From NCBI RefSeq assembly GCF_006540005.1, contig NZ_BJOC01000001.1, positions 1-37,087 of the forward strand: a stretch of DNA of 37,087 bases, in the 5' to 3' direction. Both the position numbers and the translations under genes were made by a program. Below, piece by piece: positions 37,081 to 37,087 of the stretch. Source of the DNA: Halomonas halmophila (GTDB lineage: Bacteria > Pseudomonadota > Gammaproteobacteria > Pseudomonadales > Halomonadaceae). Each line of letters opens with the position of its first letter. Within the stretch, counting starts at the first letter, position 1. The notes beneath the pieces are model-generated. The model was given only the letters and a program-made list of their open reading frames with translations, did not search any database and was not told the origin of the DNA.

Positions 37081-37087
37081 AAAACCC

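Overview
The window is a compact, GC-rich chromosomal segment from a gammaproteobacterium. It is best explained as a Halomonas-like member of the Oceanospirillales/Pseudomonas side of the class. The gene order rpsB-tsf-pyrH-frr-uppS-cdsA-dxr-rseP-bamA-ompH-lpxD-fabZ-lpxA-lpxB-rnhB-dnaE-accA-tilS is the pseudomonad-type order. The GGAAGAA-type intergenic repeats and the rnhB-dnaE palindromic element resemble, from memory only, features of halomonad genomes. Almost every gene is a recognisable housekeeping gene of normal length. I see no phage, insertion sequence, CRISPR array, tRNA or rRNA.

Left arm (1-7872, minus strand): map and glnD (nitrogen signalling) run into a diaminopimelate/lysine block, dapC, an ArsC/Spx-like YffB gene, dapD and dapE, followed by a small unrecognised gene and a (GGAAGAA)6 tract. 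A good sigma70-type promoter sits between glnD and dapC.

Centre (7873-28972, plus strand): a divergent promoter region precedes rpsB-tsf (translation), pyrH, frr, the isoprenoid and phospholipid genes uppS, cdsA and dxr, and the envelope genes rseP, bamA and ompH/skp. Lipid A and fatty acid genes lpxD-fabZ-lpxA-lpxB follow, then rnhB, dnaE, accA and tilS. Many junctions overlap or are a few bases apart. Likely internal promoters precede bamA, fabZ and accA. Terminator-like hairpins lie after rpsB, after tsf and before fabZ. A structured palindromic element lies between rnhB and dnaE.

Right arm (28973-37087): ppx (minus strand) diverges from rho across 447 bases that lack the trxA gene often found there. 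A strong intrinsic terminator follows rho. Then come ubiD and fre (ubiquinone and flavin chemistry), folM (pterin reductase), and a DAHP synthase gene (first step of aromatic amino acid synthesis).

The most interesting region is 35328-35867, in front of the DAHP synthase gene. It holds two short, well-initiated reading frames, each with a dense cluster of Tyr, Trp and Phe codons. The first is followed by RNA segments that can form a complete set of mutually exclusive hairpins (pause or protector, anti-antiterminator, antiterminator, terminator), as in classical ribosome-mediated attenuation. The second ends five bases before the DAHP synthase start. A 60-bp-period array of two alternating palindromes begins at the DAHP synthase stop codon and runs to the window edge.
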